From Zingiber officinale (taxonomy: Eukaryota; Streptophyta; Magnoliopsida; Zingiberales; Zingiberaceae), in assembly GCF_018446385.1 (NCBI RefSeq), contig NC_055992.1, positions 103,558,947-103,622,946 of the forward strand: a stretch of 64,000 nt of DNA, read 5' to 3'. The translations under genes and the position numbers were made by a program. Under the pieces are notes generated by a model. The model ran no database searches. It was not told the DNA's origin and was given only the letters and a program-made list of their open reading frames with translations. This document shows positions 35,295 through 48,542 of this stretch, piece by piece. Positions within the stretch are counted from its first letter, which is position 1. Every line of letters begins with the position of its first letter.

Positions 35295-36559
35295 ATCTCC
35301 CCCTTTTTGATGTTTGACAAATATGTTTAAGTTAGATCAATTCAAAAAGATTTAGATTTATAACTTAAACCCATCTTCTCCCCCTTTTGTCATACAACAA
35401 AAAGAACCCTTTATAAATGACTTTAAGTGCTAAGGATTCCTAAGTTTTGCACCAACAATGATGGAATACTTTTAAATATTTTCAAGATATGCCTAAGGTA
35501 TTCCCTCACCCGTTTAAAATATAATAATAAGATGTATAATAGAGTTTTCAAAAATGATTCATAGAGATTTTGAAAAAGCCTCAATCCATGAAAAAATTGA
35601 GTAAATTTGCAGTATCTTTCTCAAAATAATTTTGAAGAATGTACTAAGTAAAATCTCTCAAGAATATGCTTCAAAAAGTATTTCAAGACTTAATGCTAAT
35701 ATAGAAGACTTAATGCTTGCAAAATTTCTTAGAATTTGTTTTGAAAAATATTTCAAACAATATTTTTCAAAAATATTTGTAAAGAGTTTTTATCAAGCAT
35801 CTTTTTCAAAGAGTATTTCGAAGCTAAGTTCAAAGACTATTTTCAAGTAATTTACAAGGAATCCTCTAAGTAAAATTTTATTTTCAAGGAATTTTCCAAA
35901 GTAATAATTTTTTAAACTATGATTTTTCAAAAAAAAATTAAAAACTATATGTTTGGAGAATATAATTGTGAGTTATATTGAAAGGATAATATTTGAGCTA
36001 CATATAAAGGATAAACTTTTGTAAGCCATTTTTCAAAAAATATTTTCAAGCCAATTTTAAAAATGTTCAATACTTAAGATAATTACTTAAGATATTTTTG
36101 CAAAAAAAAATAATTTGCTTTCAAAATTAGTTATCAAGTGATTAAAAGTTCAAAACAATTTGCAAAGTAATTCAGATTTTTTTTAAAAAAAAATGTTTAA
36201 ACTCAAAACTTTTCAAACCCTCTTTGAAGATATATTTTTAAAAAAATATGTCCTCTAGTAGAGTCTCTCCCCCTTAACCAGACACCCTCTTTAGATATCC
36301 TTGTTATACATAAGGAAGATATTCCTAGACATGTCTAAGGGTCATGGTTGACTTAAAGACTTAAGTGGTGAATAAGAATAATTTATATATAATACACTCA
36401 ATCAATCATCAATCAAGATTTGAAAAGTATTTCTTAAGAAAATAGATTTATAAGTTTTCAAAATTTAAAAACGATTTAAATTTAAATTTTCTTAGCATCT
36501 CACCCATTATAAATTTTCAAGTATGGTAATCTTATAATTGTGTGAGATGACTTTATTGA

Positions 36560-37575
36560 TTTTGAGTTTGTTGAAATTTAAATTAAATTTTAGTTAAACT
36601 TTGATTATTGTAAGTTAAATAGATTATTAATTAAGTTGATATAATGGTAACATTTATTTGGTGATTAAAGTTAAGATTTGAAGTTGAGATTTATTAAGAA
36701 TTAATTAAGTGTATTAAGTTAATTTAATTAAGTTAAACTAGTTAATGATTAGGGTTAAATAATTAATTTAGTTTATTTAATTAAGTTTTAAAATAATTTA
36801 TATTTTTAATAATTTTAATTAAGTTTTAAAATAATTTTAATTAAGATTTAAATTAAGTTTTAAAATAATTAAGTTTTAAAATAATTTTAATTAAGTTTTA
36901 AATTTAGTTTTAAAATAATTAAGATTCAAAATAAGTTTTAAAATAATTTTAATTAAGTTTTTAAAATAATTTTAATTAAGTTTTAAAAATAATTTTAATT
37001 AAGTTTTTTAAAAATAAGTTTTAAAATAATTTATAATTAAGTTTAAAATTAATTTTTAATTAATTGATTAAAAAGTTTTTAAGTTTTAAAACGTTTTTAA
37101 TTAAGTTAAAATAATTTTTAATTAATTGATTAAAAAGTTTTTAAGTTTTAAAAAGTTTTTAAGTTTTAAAAAGTTTTTAATTAAGTTAAAATAATTTTTA
37201 ATTAAGTTTAAAATTAATTTTTAATTAATTGATTAAAAAGTTTTTAAGTTTTGAAAAGTTTTTAATTAAGTTAAAATAATTTTTAATTAATTGATTAAAA
37301 AGTTTTTAATTAAGTTAAAATAAATGTTAATTAAGTTTAAAATTAATTTTTAATTAATTGATTAAAAAGTTTTTAAGTTTTAAAAAGTTTTTAATTAAGT
37401 TAAAATAATTTTTAATTAAGTTTAAAATTAATTTTTAATTAATTGATTAAAAAGTTTTTAAGTTTTAAAAAGTTTTTAATTAAGTTAAAATAATTTTTAA
37501 TTAATTGATTAAAAAGTTTTTAATTAAGTTAAAATAATTTCAATTAAGTTTAAAATTAATTATAATTATTTGATT
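36560..37575. repeat. AT-rich tandem repeat inside the second gag-only element
   Basis: Made almost only of blocks such as TTTTTAATTAAGTTAAAAT and TTAATTGATTAAAAAG in higher-order repeats. GC content is very low. It lies in the non-coding interior, where related families also expand tandem repeats. Confidence 0.8.
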
Positions 37576-38052
37576 ATTTAATTTATTTAAGATTAAACTT
37601 GAAAAAGGTTATTGAACCGATGTTAGATTCAAACTTAGCTTTGGGTTAATCAAGCAGGCATCCTAAGGATAAACTTTCAGTTCAGTGACGAAGCATATGA
37701 CCTTTTTCTGTATCAACGGTGGACCACTTGCTGAAGACTTTCCAAACTATTCCCGCCCAAAAAATTTAATACTAAATTTTGGTCTAACTAGTCCATGTTT
37801 GACTGGGGTAGCTTCGGTCAGATCCACTAAGTCTAGTGCACCAGGTAGAATTTCATATTCAGCCTAGACATGTATTCGACAAAGTTTCCTTGACGTACTA
37901 TCATCCCAATCCATTCCGATGCTATGTTGTTAGGGTTTGGTAAACCTTTTTAACTAACCGTTCTAAATTAAGAGAAGATGCATGACATAGTATATAACAA
38001 ATAAGTATGCAGGGCAATTCAAACAATTCAAACAAGTCATGCATGATACAAA

Positions 38053-38153
38053 TTGTTTATTAATATTATTGTTTTATTATTGTTGTTGTTGTTGTTATTT
38101 TTGTTATTATTATTATTGTTGTTGTTTTATTATTGTTATTGTTATTGTTGTTA

Positions 38154-38184
<31 letters not shown>

Positions 38185-38262
38185 GTTATTATTGTTGTTT
38201 TATTATTATTATTATTGTTGTTGTTGTTTTATTATTATTATTATTGTTATTGTTATAATTTA
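38053..38262. repeat. TTA/TTG trinucleotide microsatellite
   Basis: About 210 bp of mixed ATT and GTT triplets. The leucine- or tyrosine-rich frames here are products of the repeat and not genes. Confidence 0.92.
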
Positions 38263-38549
38263 GTTTCATAATTAAAAGGTACATGATTATAATTAAGTTT
38301 ACTAAAGTTTTGTTTTAGATTTGGTTTTGATTTATAATTTAAATCTAGATTATGTGAGTTGATAAAATTATTAATAATGTTTTCTAATTTATTATTTTTA
38401 TTTTTCAAAACATTATTTTATTTTTCTAGTTTTCTAAAGTTTGATTTATAGTTTAATTTCTTATTTTTACTTTCTAAATTTTTAGTTAAGTTCTGTTTAC
38501 TATTAGTTAATTTTAGATAATTATTATTTTGATTTAAATTCAAATGATC

Positions 38550-39416
38550 TTAAATAAATAAATTTTGATTAACTGGATCTGGGTCTTGATTAAGATTTGG
38601 ATTGATTTGATCAATTTTAATTGTATTTAAATTATTTAAATTTTTATTAATTAAATTAGTTTTGTTAAGTAAGGTAGGATTTTCATGCTTTTTTAGATTT
38701 ATAGTACAATTCAAATAGGAAGGATCTAAATCATACAATTTTTCATGTAACATAAATTGTTTTACCTTAATTGCTCCCCCTGAATCCTTAGGTCTTCTCT
38801 CCGGACATTGAGATTTGTAGTGTCCCATCTTTTTGGACTTGAAACATTCGATGTGGTCCTTCCTTTTCCGGACTCTAGGCATCGGTTCCTCTTTTGCCTC
38901 CGGTTGTGCGGATCGGTTCATCGGACATTTATTTTTGTAGTGTCCCTCTTCACTGCAATTAAAACATGTTATGTATTCTTTAAAATTTGTATTTAAAATA
39001 TTACCTTTTGAATCCTCATTAGGATTCTCCCCCTTGACCAATGTCGTTTCGGATTCAGGCTCGATTGTTTGGTCAGACTCGGGTTCAGATCCATCAGCCT
39101 CCTCCTCAGCCACTAGTGTGATGAAGCTGATTTGGTCTTGTTCTTCTAGATCTAGTTATGAGGATAGCTCTTTGGATTTGGATTCGAACTCACTTTCACC
39201 TTGATCTTCTAGCCTCGATGGAGTCTTATGAAGCTCGATCAATTTGGTCCACATCTCAAATGTGTTCTTGTAATCTTCTAATTGATATAAAACATTATTA
39301 GCTAAAACACTAATTAAAATATCAATTACCCTTGTGTTTGCTTCTGAGTTTTGAGAAGATTGTCTCAGTGCGATCCAGTTGTCAAAATTGTTGCTTCCAA
39401 CGAAGCATTCCATCAT
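38550..39416 (-). mobile_element. Gag-derived frames of the second gag-only element
   Basis: Minus-strand stretches resemble copia Gag: an N-terminal part with DNWIALRQSSQNSEANTRVI and YQLEDYKNTFEMWTKLIELH, an acidic linker, and zinc-knuckle sequences CFNCSEEGHYKNKC and a diverged CFKSKKMGHYKSQC. The order matches the Gag at 30039-31511. The gene is broken. Confidence 0.85.
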
Positions 39417-39672
39417 TTGCCTCCAGGAATTGAACTAGACTTGATCATGCGGAGGAGGGTCGTAGATACTTTGTCATTCTTGATATGATATCGACATTCT
39501 TGCAAGAAAAGATTTTAAAAAAATATTTCCAAGACTTTTGTCTTGGGATTAGTAGTGCTTGAAAGATAAAGACACAAAGGAAAAAGAATATACTAAAAGA
39601 AAAGAAAAAAGTTTTAAAATGCTTTGAAAAATGATTAAGTTATTTCAGAGCTAACGAGATTCTGATACTAAT

Positions 39673-41436
39673 TGATAGATCGAATGCGAGCGATAGAGGA
39701 GGGGGGGTGAATATCGCTTCTTTTAAAACTCTTCTTTTACTTTTAAATCAGAATTGTGCAGCGGAAAGTAAAAAGGGAGACAAGTTCATTTACTTCGTTC
39801 GGAGCCTAGCTCGACTCTTACTCGAAGGCCCGCGGTCCTCGACCGCACCTATGGGCCAAGCACTAAAACCCTTCTTTCCAAAATTTCCGGAAAGAAGCAG
39901 ATCGTATAAGTACAATGAAATAAGATAGTAACACTCCTACTATCTTATTTTAATTTAAGTGCAATATGAAAATAAATATACCGACAATCGTATGCGTAGG
40001 ATGTAGCTTGGTCGGTACTTCCGGACGGAGTGACTTGCTGAGCTGTTGAAGATGTGTAGCACAATCCGTACGCGAAGAAGAGCTTTTTAGATTATCAGAA
40101 GAGTTGTTGTGGCCTCAGACTTCGAGTCTCATTTTATAGGTGTCTTGGGTGTTCAGTCGACCGATCCCTGTGTTCGGTTGACCGAACCCGCTCCCTTCCT
40201 TCCTGGCTGGAGTCTGACGTTGGCTCGATCTCCGGCAATCAATGCTCTTTAAGGGTTCGGTCGACCGATCATGCCTTTCGGTCGGCCGAACAGGATCTTT
40301 TCCCTGTTCATCACAATTAGCTGAGATCTTCTTTTAATGCTGTATTTAATGCTGATTGGATCGGTCAACCGGTCCTCCGATTCGGTCGACCGATCAAGCT
40401 TTTTTCCTTTTCCTGTTGATCGGTGCTAATGAGCTGGCCAGTGTTGAGTCACCATGGATCGGTCGACCGATCCTCTGGTTCGGTCGACGGATCAAACTTT
40501 GACCGGACTGTACTCTGTTTTGGTCTAAACTGATACTTGCTTTGAGTTGACCTGGTTCGGTCGACCGATCCTCCTGTTCGGTCGACCGATTGGGTCGAAC
40601 CTACAAAACAATGTTAGATAATAATCCTGCAAAACAGAGATTAGCATAGTAATATTATAATGCATGAGTAGTATAAAAGACAGTAGAACTGTCTTGATCT
40701 CAACTTGGAAACCTTCCCGGTTTCTTCAGTTGGATCAGCGACCTTAGGTTGTTCCTTTCAGGAACCCGACCTCACTGTCGCTCTTCCAGTTATTTACCTC
40801 AACTTACCTACCAAACATGGTCCTCCAGACATGTTTGGACTTTTCCTGCTTAGTGTCTGATCGCTCGATCCACTAAGACTTTTCCTGCAATACTACATTA
40901 GCCAACAACAATAATAGTAATATAAAATACAATGGTAAACCTAAACCTAGATTTACCGAGATCCGCTGGTCCGGTCGACCGCGCGCGGTTGACCAAAAAT
41001 CATCCGAACAACCATGCTTGGAGTTCACTCCTCCAAGATTTCTCGTTACCTAAGATTACCACCCCCTAGGGTTTTCTCAACCTGGCTTCACTCACCAGCA
41101 CCTAAGGTTATCACCCCTAGGGCTTTCTCAACCTGGCTTCACTCACCAGGACCTAAGGTTACCACCCCTAGGGTTTTCTCAACCTGACTTCACTCACCAG
41201 GACCTAAGGTTACCACCCCCTAGGATTTTCTCCACTTGGCTTCACTCATTAAGACTCAGTATTCGACTACCCAGGGATCAAGACCTCCAGACCTATCCAC
41301 CTGGCTTCCACGATATACCAAGATTTTTACCCTTGCCTAGCCTACAACTAAGACTTCCCTTGATCAAGTTCCATACTTAAGCATACTTAAACATATTTGT
41401 TTGACATTAAAACCTTGGAGGTCGATTGCACCAACA
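39673..41436 (-). repeat. LTR of the second gag-only element, right copy
   Basis: Partner of 33579-35294. It holds the same TCGGTCGACCGATC palindromes (about 40150-40600) and one more CACTCACCAGGACCTAAGGT block than the left copy, which explains much of the length difference. Confidence 0.88.
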
Positions 41437-41441
41437 ACAAA

Positions 41442-43689
41442 CTGTACAACACTCCAGCTACCACTCTCTCGAGTGGCTGAGTGGATAGTTGCATAGTAGC
41501 TAACTAGCTACATCTGCGTCGGGAGTCCCTATTGCTCGCAACTCCAGCTTTCTCTACTCATGAGTGAGTGAGTGGGGGCACGACAGGACAAGCGGCATCT
41601 GCTCCAGCTACCACTCTCTCGAGTGGCCGAGCGTGCGACCCTGGTCAACGACTCTCTCAACCGCAAGGGAGAATTTGTCGTTAACATGCATGCAATGATA
41701 TGATGCGCAAAATACAACAGTCATCATATACATATAAACAGGAATCAGGTATGCTACATGAAACTAGCATGCTTAATACAATACATAAATAAACAACAAT
41801 CAAAGAATACAAGGTTGGTATCTAATATCTGCTAAATATCATAGATGACATCAAGAGACTGTATGGATATAGAAATGAATATCTCAAAGGTTTGAGTGGA
41901 AGTATCAAGCACAGGAAATATTTACGAGTGGAGGCAAGGTAAAACAGTCCTTATCCAAAAAAATATAGCTCATGCACCAAGTTCCAAAAAACTAAAGAGA
42001 GTAAAAGTAAAAAGTATCCGCCTTTATACGTAGACCATGTCAAGTAGTCCCACGTCAAGACGCTCGTCCCGAACCTCAGCTCTACGATCACATAGTGTAT
42101 GATATAACTAGCCAAGAATGAACTAGTTAGTTAAATCCATCATGAACCAAATAGTTAACTTAACCCTAATCTGATTAGGAATCTAAACATTAATTCCATT
42201 TCAATTATTAGCCCCGCATTTGACAATTAACCAATCTCATTAATCCGGTTAGGTTTAACTAAATCCATAACCTTCATTAGATTAGGTTTAATCCTTCTAA
42301 CATTCTAATAATGATTATGCTATCGTCCAAATTAACCTAACTAGAGAAACCAACTCATAATTGAATCTCTAACACATAACCAAATAGATTAAGCATTCTC
42401 AATCATTTTCCCTCCAATTAAGATCTATTACCAGGATAATCAATCCAAATCTCACTAATCAACACACTAATCCAACCCACATAATTCATCTAATACTTAG
42501 TTAACCATCTAACAACAATTCCACCATTTTACTCCTAAAAATAACTTCAACCTTAATACTTACCAAATTCTGATAATGATCACTGGTGGCTCATGATCCG
42601 AGTATACTCCACAGCTGGAAATCACTAGTGATACCCACTACTGCTCACACCTCCATCACATATTAGCCTAACAATCCAACCAACCTTTTAACCAACAGAT
42701 CAAATGCAAGAATAAATCAATACTGTACCAAACCAATATTCATCATAGCTTACCTTAATCCGATGCCTAACAATGTGTCCGTGTAGATAAAAGAGCCCCC
42801 TCCCCAATCATGGCTGGTCCGGCACAATCAGATGCCCAAAATCAACACCTTCACCTTCTCTGGTACAGTGAAATCACCACGGTGGTTCACAGCGGCATCA
42901 ATCGGTGATAGTGAGCTGGGATCGACACCAAAAGTGGCCAGCACCACAATAATCTTCGACAACAAGGGAGGTCAAGGCTAGGGTCAGGATTCCTCTTCTT
43001 GGTCGGAGATATGCTCACACGGCAGCGACTCGAAGAGAGCAATGCATTGGCGATGGCTCTAGGGCACGATCAAGAACTGAGGAGGGACGGCGACGGCCGA
43101 CGATCGACGCGATGGATCGAGACCGCAAGAGGGCTGCAACGAATCACAAAGAAGAGGGGGGAAAAGACTCCGCGCCTCAAGAGGGAGAGGGAGAGGGAGG
43201 AGGGACACTCGGTCGACGGTGGGTCGAATGGCGTTGGCGCGATCAACTCCCTTATGGCGTCGGCGTCGGAGGTCGAGTGACACGGCATCAGGCGATGTCT
43301 GCCGGGCAACATGGCTGGCTACGGTGACCGACAGTAGTGAGATCGCGAGGGAGGAGGAGGAGATGATCGGATCGAAGGGGAGAAGAAAAGAATCGGGAGC
43401 AAGGGTTCGGCGGAGATTAGGGATCAGGTAGGAGAATCGGCGTGAGGGAGAGGTGGCGTCGGGCTTAGGGCATGGGAGAAACGCAAGAAAAGAAAATAAA
43501 TAGAAAAATTAAACATTTCTTCGTTTAAATATGATAGCTTAAACAGACTTTCCCCTGATTCGATAATTTATCCCCTTAACATAATCATACGAGCTCCGAT
43601 TAAATTCCAAAAAATTCCTAAAAAGTCCAATAAGATTATTTTCTCAAATATCTTATTATTTAATTATTATTTTGTTACCGTATTTTACA
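41442..43689. repeat. Right piece of the long interrupted LTR
   Basis: It contains two copies of CCAGCTACCACTCTCTCGAG (about 41456 and 41606), AT-rich sequence, then a GC-rich block (42780-43470) and a final AT-rich tail ending at TTTTACA. Several short frames in the GC-rich block have no family resemblance, and I do not call them genes. Confidence 0.5.
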
Positions 43690-44175
43690 TTAATGGCTTC
43701 CAATGCAACTATTTTGCTTTAGATTTTGCTTCTTTCAATTTCCCTAGTGCTATTTAACTAATTTCAATGGCAATTACATTTAATTATATATTAATTATAA
43801 TATAACTATATAAGATAAATACACCCAATATCTTTTTTTCATCTCATTTTGTAATTAGTTGATCATCTATTCATTCTCTCATTAGTGCTCCATGTATTTT
43901 TTCCTCTTTTATCATTGATTCTCTAAGAAGACATCCTTCTCCTATCACTCAGTGATATTTTTTCGCTCTTTTCTTTTCCTCGGAATGTTCTTTATTATTT
44001 TGTATAAATGATAAATTATAGAACGAATGGACTATGAACCCAAACCTAGATTATTAACAATTGTATGAGAATTTTCTTATATATTTATGTCGATAATAGT
44101 CCAACTTTAAAATATCATTAAATTAAAATTACACTGTATAAATTTTTAAATCTAATATATTAAAAAAAAGCTAAA
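43690..44175. other. Short AT-rich spacer between mobile elements
   Basis: No gene or clear repeat. It separates the long LTR from the gypsy element and includes one of the presumed target repeats of each. Confidence 0.5.
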
Positions 44176-44180
44176 TCCGT

Positions 44181-45009
44181 TGATCCGGTGGTAAGGACGA
44201 AGGACCACTCGTTGGCGGGAGGTCAACGACACGTGGAGGTCAATGGTCAAGAGGGGCAATCTCAAGGTTGTGCCGAGCGGCCAGAGGTTGTGCCAAGCGG
44301 AGTGGCCGGCCGACCGGACATCCGGCCAAGGGTCTCCCGGACCGGACGGAAGACAACCAGACCATGGGTCGGGTTTTCGATGCTCCAGGTAAAAGAGGCT
44401 ATGGGTCGGGCGGACAGGCCGCTTGGTCGAGCCGCAGGACAATAAGGCGCAATTCCATCCGAGCACATGAGCAGAGCCTCCCAGGAGGCCATGAGCACCG
44501 AGCGGCTAGTCCGCTCGTCCCGGGATCAAGTAAGAGCGCTAGGAGACAAAAAGGACAACTGGTAACTTCGTCCTCGAGACATCTGCCGTCGACAAATAGC
44601 ATGGTCGACGGCCGGAGTGGGCAGAGTATCGTATGGTGGAAGCTTCCACCGTCACATCCGGGATATGCTCGGACGGTTGTGGAATGACGTCAGACATGCT
44701 TTTCTGACACAACCCTACTGAGGTATGTTTGGGGAAGCGTGCATGCATCGAGAAGCGTGCCCACGCCTCCCCGGGGTCCTATATAAGGACCCCCAGACTT
44801 CGACGAAGGTATGCAATCTTGATCACTGTAGCCACAGTAACGTTACTCTGCTTCTTCATTGCCTGACTTGAGCGTCGGAGGGTCATCGCCGGGAAACCTC
44901 TCCCGACTCAGCTTTTTTGCAGGTTCGCCGGAGGTCCACCTCAACATCAAAGGATAGCGGAGAGCGCCACATCCCCAGCGTCCGTTGACTCAGAGCTCGG
45001 ACAGGATCA
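44181..45009 (+). repeat. 5' LTR of the Tat element
   Basis: 829 bp. A TATATAA promoter box lies near 44781, after CTCCCCGGGGTCC. The LTR ends ACAGGATCA just before the primer site. Confidence 0.88.
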
Positions 45010-45054
45010 AATTGGCGCCGTCTGTGGGAACACACTTGAATCCGAGCAAAGACG

Positions 45055-46182
45055 ATGGAAGAAGCTGGACGCCAACTCATGGTGACGCTCTCCCCCGAAG
45101 AATTAGACGTGCTCATCCAAGCGCGGGCGGCCAAGATAGTCGAGCAACAGCAAAAGGCTCAAGCCGAACTGATAGCGCAACAGGCAACGTCGGCATCAGG
45201 CGGTCGGGCAGCACCAGATAACCGGCCGGAGCAGCTCTCAATATGGGGCCAGAACAAAGGTCCAACCGGCACTCAGGTGGAAGCTCCGCCCGCCCCGATA
45301 CCATTCCACCGGGCTTTATTCCAAACGCCGTCAGAAGTCGCGCAAGCCAACCTCGACCGAGGTTCTTCGTCTGACGAGGCACCCATTCGTGACGCAAGGA
45401 AGGGTAAGGCGCCCCGGACGGATTTGTCTCCCGAGCAGATCAACCGGCAATTCTCCGAGGCCATCCTACGCGACCCCCTACCAAGGCACTACACACCCCC
45501 CGCGATCGGGGAATATAACGGTACCACTGACCCAGATAACCATCTGAGTAAGTTCAACAACACCGCCACTTTACATCAATATACAGATGGGGTGAAGTGC
45601 CGAGTGTTCCTCACCACCCTTTCTGGGTCGGCACAACGGTGGTTCCGAAGGTTGCCGGACAGATCGATCACAAGCTTCAAAGAGTTCCGCACGGTGTTCC
45701 TCCATCACTTCGCGAGCAGCAAACGCTACCAGAAGACCAGCGTCAGTCTGTTTGTCATCAAGCAAGGCGCGAAGGAGTCGCTCCGAGCTTACATCCAACG
45801 CTTCAACCAGGTGGCCATGGACATTCCAACGGTCACCTCGGAAACCATGATGAACGCGTTCACACAGGGGCTTGTGGACGGTGAATTCTTCCATTCGCTC
45901 ATCAGAAAGCCACCTCGCAGCTACGACCATATGTTGAACAAGGCCAACGAGTACATCAACGTGGAAGAAGTGCAGATGGCGAGGAAAAAGGAAGCACCAG
46001 CCGAGCCACCAGCTCAAGCCGAACGGAAGCCGCCTTCCAACTATCAGCCACCAAGAGGACCCTGCGCAGAAATAGCTCGCCCTCATCAGCACACAAGGTC
46101 GCATGCCATCCAACAGGTGGCAGCCGATCAACCCAAGCCAAAAGGGAAGGTATGGACTCCCATGTTTTGCTCGCTCCACTAA
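45055..46182 (+). mobile_element. Gag region of the Tat element
   Basis: The frame reads as gypsy Gag: a Gln/Ala-rich N-terminus, then the capsid-like domain with KCRVFLTTLSGSAQRWFRRL, SFKEFRTVFLHHFASSKRYQ, ESLRAYIQRFNQVAMDIP and DHMLNKANEYINVEEV. The sequence between this and the protease shows breaks. Confidence 0.88.
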
Positions 46183-46620
46183 TCCGCCACACACAACACC
46201 CGGGATTGTCGGAATCTCCCTCCGATCGCTCATCCCGCTCCCAGGAGTTATCGTTGTCGATCCCCCTCACCTGATAGGCGAAATCGGCACCAATAGACCG
46301 GGCGACGGGCAGCCAGAGAATCTCCCGAGCGGCATCATCACCAGCCGCAGAGAGTTAATCCCCGGGCGTCGCATGAATGACCTAGGCCTTCCGCTCAGGA
46401 GGAGGAGAACAGAGGAAATGTCTCGAGGGGCGAAATCAACATCATCGCCGGAGGGCCGACTGGAGGCGACTCCAACAGGGCACGGAAGGCGCATGCAAGG
46501 CAACTCACGGTCCATGCGGTCGGCTGCAGTAGAGAGCGGGCGAACGGGCCTGAGATCAGCTTTGGGCCTAGGGACCTCGAAGGAGTCGAAGTCCCGCATG
46601 ATGACACCCTCATCATTCGA

Positions 46621-47127
46621 GTGGTAATAGCTAACTATACTATTCACCGCATCTTCATTGATACAGGCAGCTCGGTCAACATAATCTTCCGGAAGGCCTT
46701 CGACCAATTACAAATTGACCGAGCCGAGTTGCTGTCGATGACCACCCCCCTCTACGGGTTCACCTGTAACAAAGTTTTGCCAGTCGGACAGGTCCGACTG
46801 TCTATCTCGCTGGGAGAGGAGTCACTCAGAAGAACACGGACCGCCAACTTCATCATGGTCGATGCTCCTTCGGCATACAATGTTATCCTAGGGAGACCAG
46901 CTCTCAACGAGTTTCGAGCGGTCGTCTCCACCTTCTGCCAGAAGATCAAATTCTCGGTGGAAGACCAAGTTGGGGAGATCCGAGGAGATCAGCTTGCTGC
47001 TCGGCGATGCTATGTAGAGATGGTCCGAGCCGAGGCTAAATCCGCTCGAAAAGTGCCACGAGTCGAGGTAAACGCTATAACCGAAAAGCCACCTTCTCTA
47101 GTTTATGAAGAAAAGGAGGAGGTATAG
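46621..47127 (+). mobile_element. Aspartic protease region of the Tat element
   Basis: It contains the active-site form FIDTGSSVNIIF and the flap/C-terminal motif YNVILGRPALNEFRAVVS, as in gypsy proteases. Confidence 0.85.
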
Positions 47128-47399
47128 ATCCACCCTGCCCGACCGGAGGCCATTACTTTCATAGCGTCTGACCTGGAAGCAAGCCAGAAAGAGAAGCTGA
47201 TCAGATGCCTCCAGAAAAACTGCGACGTGTTCGCTTGGTCAACTCATGAGTTGCCAGGAGTTTCGCCGAGCATAGCGCAGCACGAGCTTCACGTCCGGCC
47301 GGATGCTCGGCCTGTAAAGCAAAGGAAGAGGGACTTCAGTGCCGAACAGAATATCATCATAAGGGACTTCAGCGAAGGTGGAGAAGCTCTTGGAGGTCG

Positions 47400-48496
47400 G
47401 CCACATAAGGGAGGTGCAGTTCCCGAGCTGGCTCGCAAACGTTGTGCTGGTCTCCAAACCAGGCAACAAATGGAGAGTTTGCATTGACTTCCGGGATCTG
47501 AACAAGGTCTGCCTGAAGGATTTCTACCCTTTGCCCCAGATCAATTAGCTGGTAGACTCCACAACCGGGTGCGAGCTGATATGCATGTTGGATGCTTATC
47601 AGGGCTACCATCAAGTGTCGCTCGCCCGAGAAGACCAAGAGAAGGTCAGTTTCGTCACTGCAGATGACACTTACTGTTACAACGTAATGTCGTTCGAGCT
47701 GAAGAACGCAGGAGCCACCTACCAACGGCTGATGAATAAGGTATTCCGGGAGCAGATCGGGCGCAACTTGGAAGTATACATAGATGATATACTTATTAAA
47801 TCATTCCGAGCGACAGACCTTTATGCGAATTTGGAAGAAACTTTCCAGACACTAAGAAGATACGGGGTCAAGCTGAACCCCCAGAAGTGCCTGTTCGGAG
47901 CAAAAGGCGGGCGTTTCTTGAGCTACATTGTGACCGAGAGGGGCATAGAGGCGAACCCCAGCAAGGTGAAGACATTACAAGATATGCCTCCTCCCAGAAA
48001 TCTTCGAGAAGTACAACGCCTCACCGGTCGGATAACGGCGCTATCACGATTCATCTCCCGAACGACTGACCGAAGCTTTCCTTTTTTCAAAATTCTGCGT
48101 AAGGCTACCAAGTTTCAATGGGACGAGGAATGCGATCGGGCGTTCGAGGAGATGAAGACTTATCTCAATTCTTTGCCCATGTTGGACAAACCGGTTGTAG
48201 GAGAGCCGCTCCGGATTTACTTGTCTTCGACCGAGCATGTTGTGGGCTCGGCATTAGTAAAGTCGAACGGCGAAGAGCAGCCCGTGTACTTTTTAAGCCA
48301 CATACTAAAGGATGTTGAATGTTGTTACATAGGTCTCGAGAAATTAGCTTTTGCCTTGATCCTCGCCGCGCGGAGATTGCACCCTTATTTTTTGGCGCAT
48401 ACAATCATCGTAATGACGAACAACCAGCTAGGAAGGGTACTCCTGAAATCCAGAAGCGTCCGGGCGGCTCATCAAGTGGACAACAGAGCTGAGTGA
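47400..48496 (+). mobile_element. Reverse transcriptase/RNase H region of the Tat element
   Basis: Recognisable motifs include MLDAYQGYHQVSLAREDQEK, VMSFELKNAGATYQRLMNKV, the YIDDILIKS catalytic box, GVKLNPQKCLFGAKGG and an RNase H start (LRIYLSSTEHVVGSALVKSN). The region is broken in several places. Confidence 0.88.
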
Positions 48497-48542
48497 GTTC
48501 GACATTTAGTATCAACTCCGCTCGGCGATTAAGGCACAGTCC

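Larger units (their letters stand above)
33579..41436 (-). mobile_element. Second gag-only copia retrotransposon, different family
   Basis: Target repeat ACAAA at 33574-33578 and 41437-41441. LTRs are 33579-35294 and 39673-41436, starting TGATAGATCG and ending GCACCAACA, with modest divergence by eye. The primer site beside 39673 is a changed form of TGGTATCAGAGC. The interior holds gag-derived frames (38550-39416, minus), a microsatellite (38053-38262) and a roughly 1-kb AT-rich tandem region (36560-37575); no pol. The build matches the element at 26370, but the LTR sequence and palindromes differ. Gag has at least one break. Confidence 0.88.
23832..43689. mobile_element. Long LTR, probably solo, split by three later insertions
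   Basis: It begins TGTCACACCCCAGAAGAGTC, a familiar start of plant gypsy LTRs, and ends ...GTTACCGTATTTTACA at 43689. The flanking pentamers are TTACT (23827-23831) and TTAAT (43690-43694), alike at four of five positions. Its own pieces are 23832-23879, 25643-26369, 33378-33578 and 41442-43689, about 3.2 kb in all. No coding domains are seen, so I infer a solo LTR. Splitting insertions: a solo LTR at 23880, and copia elements at 26370 and 33579. It is older than all three. Confidence 0.6.

Noticed and set aside
38039-38271. Leucine/tyrosine-rich frames resembling membrane proteins
   Set aside because: They are translations of the TTA/TTG microsatellite.
42999-43431. Overlapping charged frames on both strands
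   Set aside because: GC-rich part of the long LTR; no start, domain or splice evidence.
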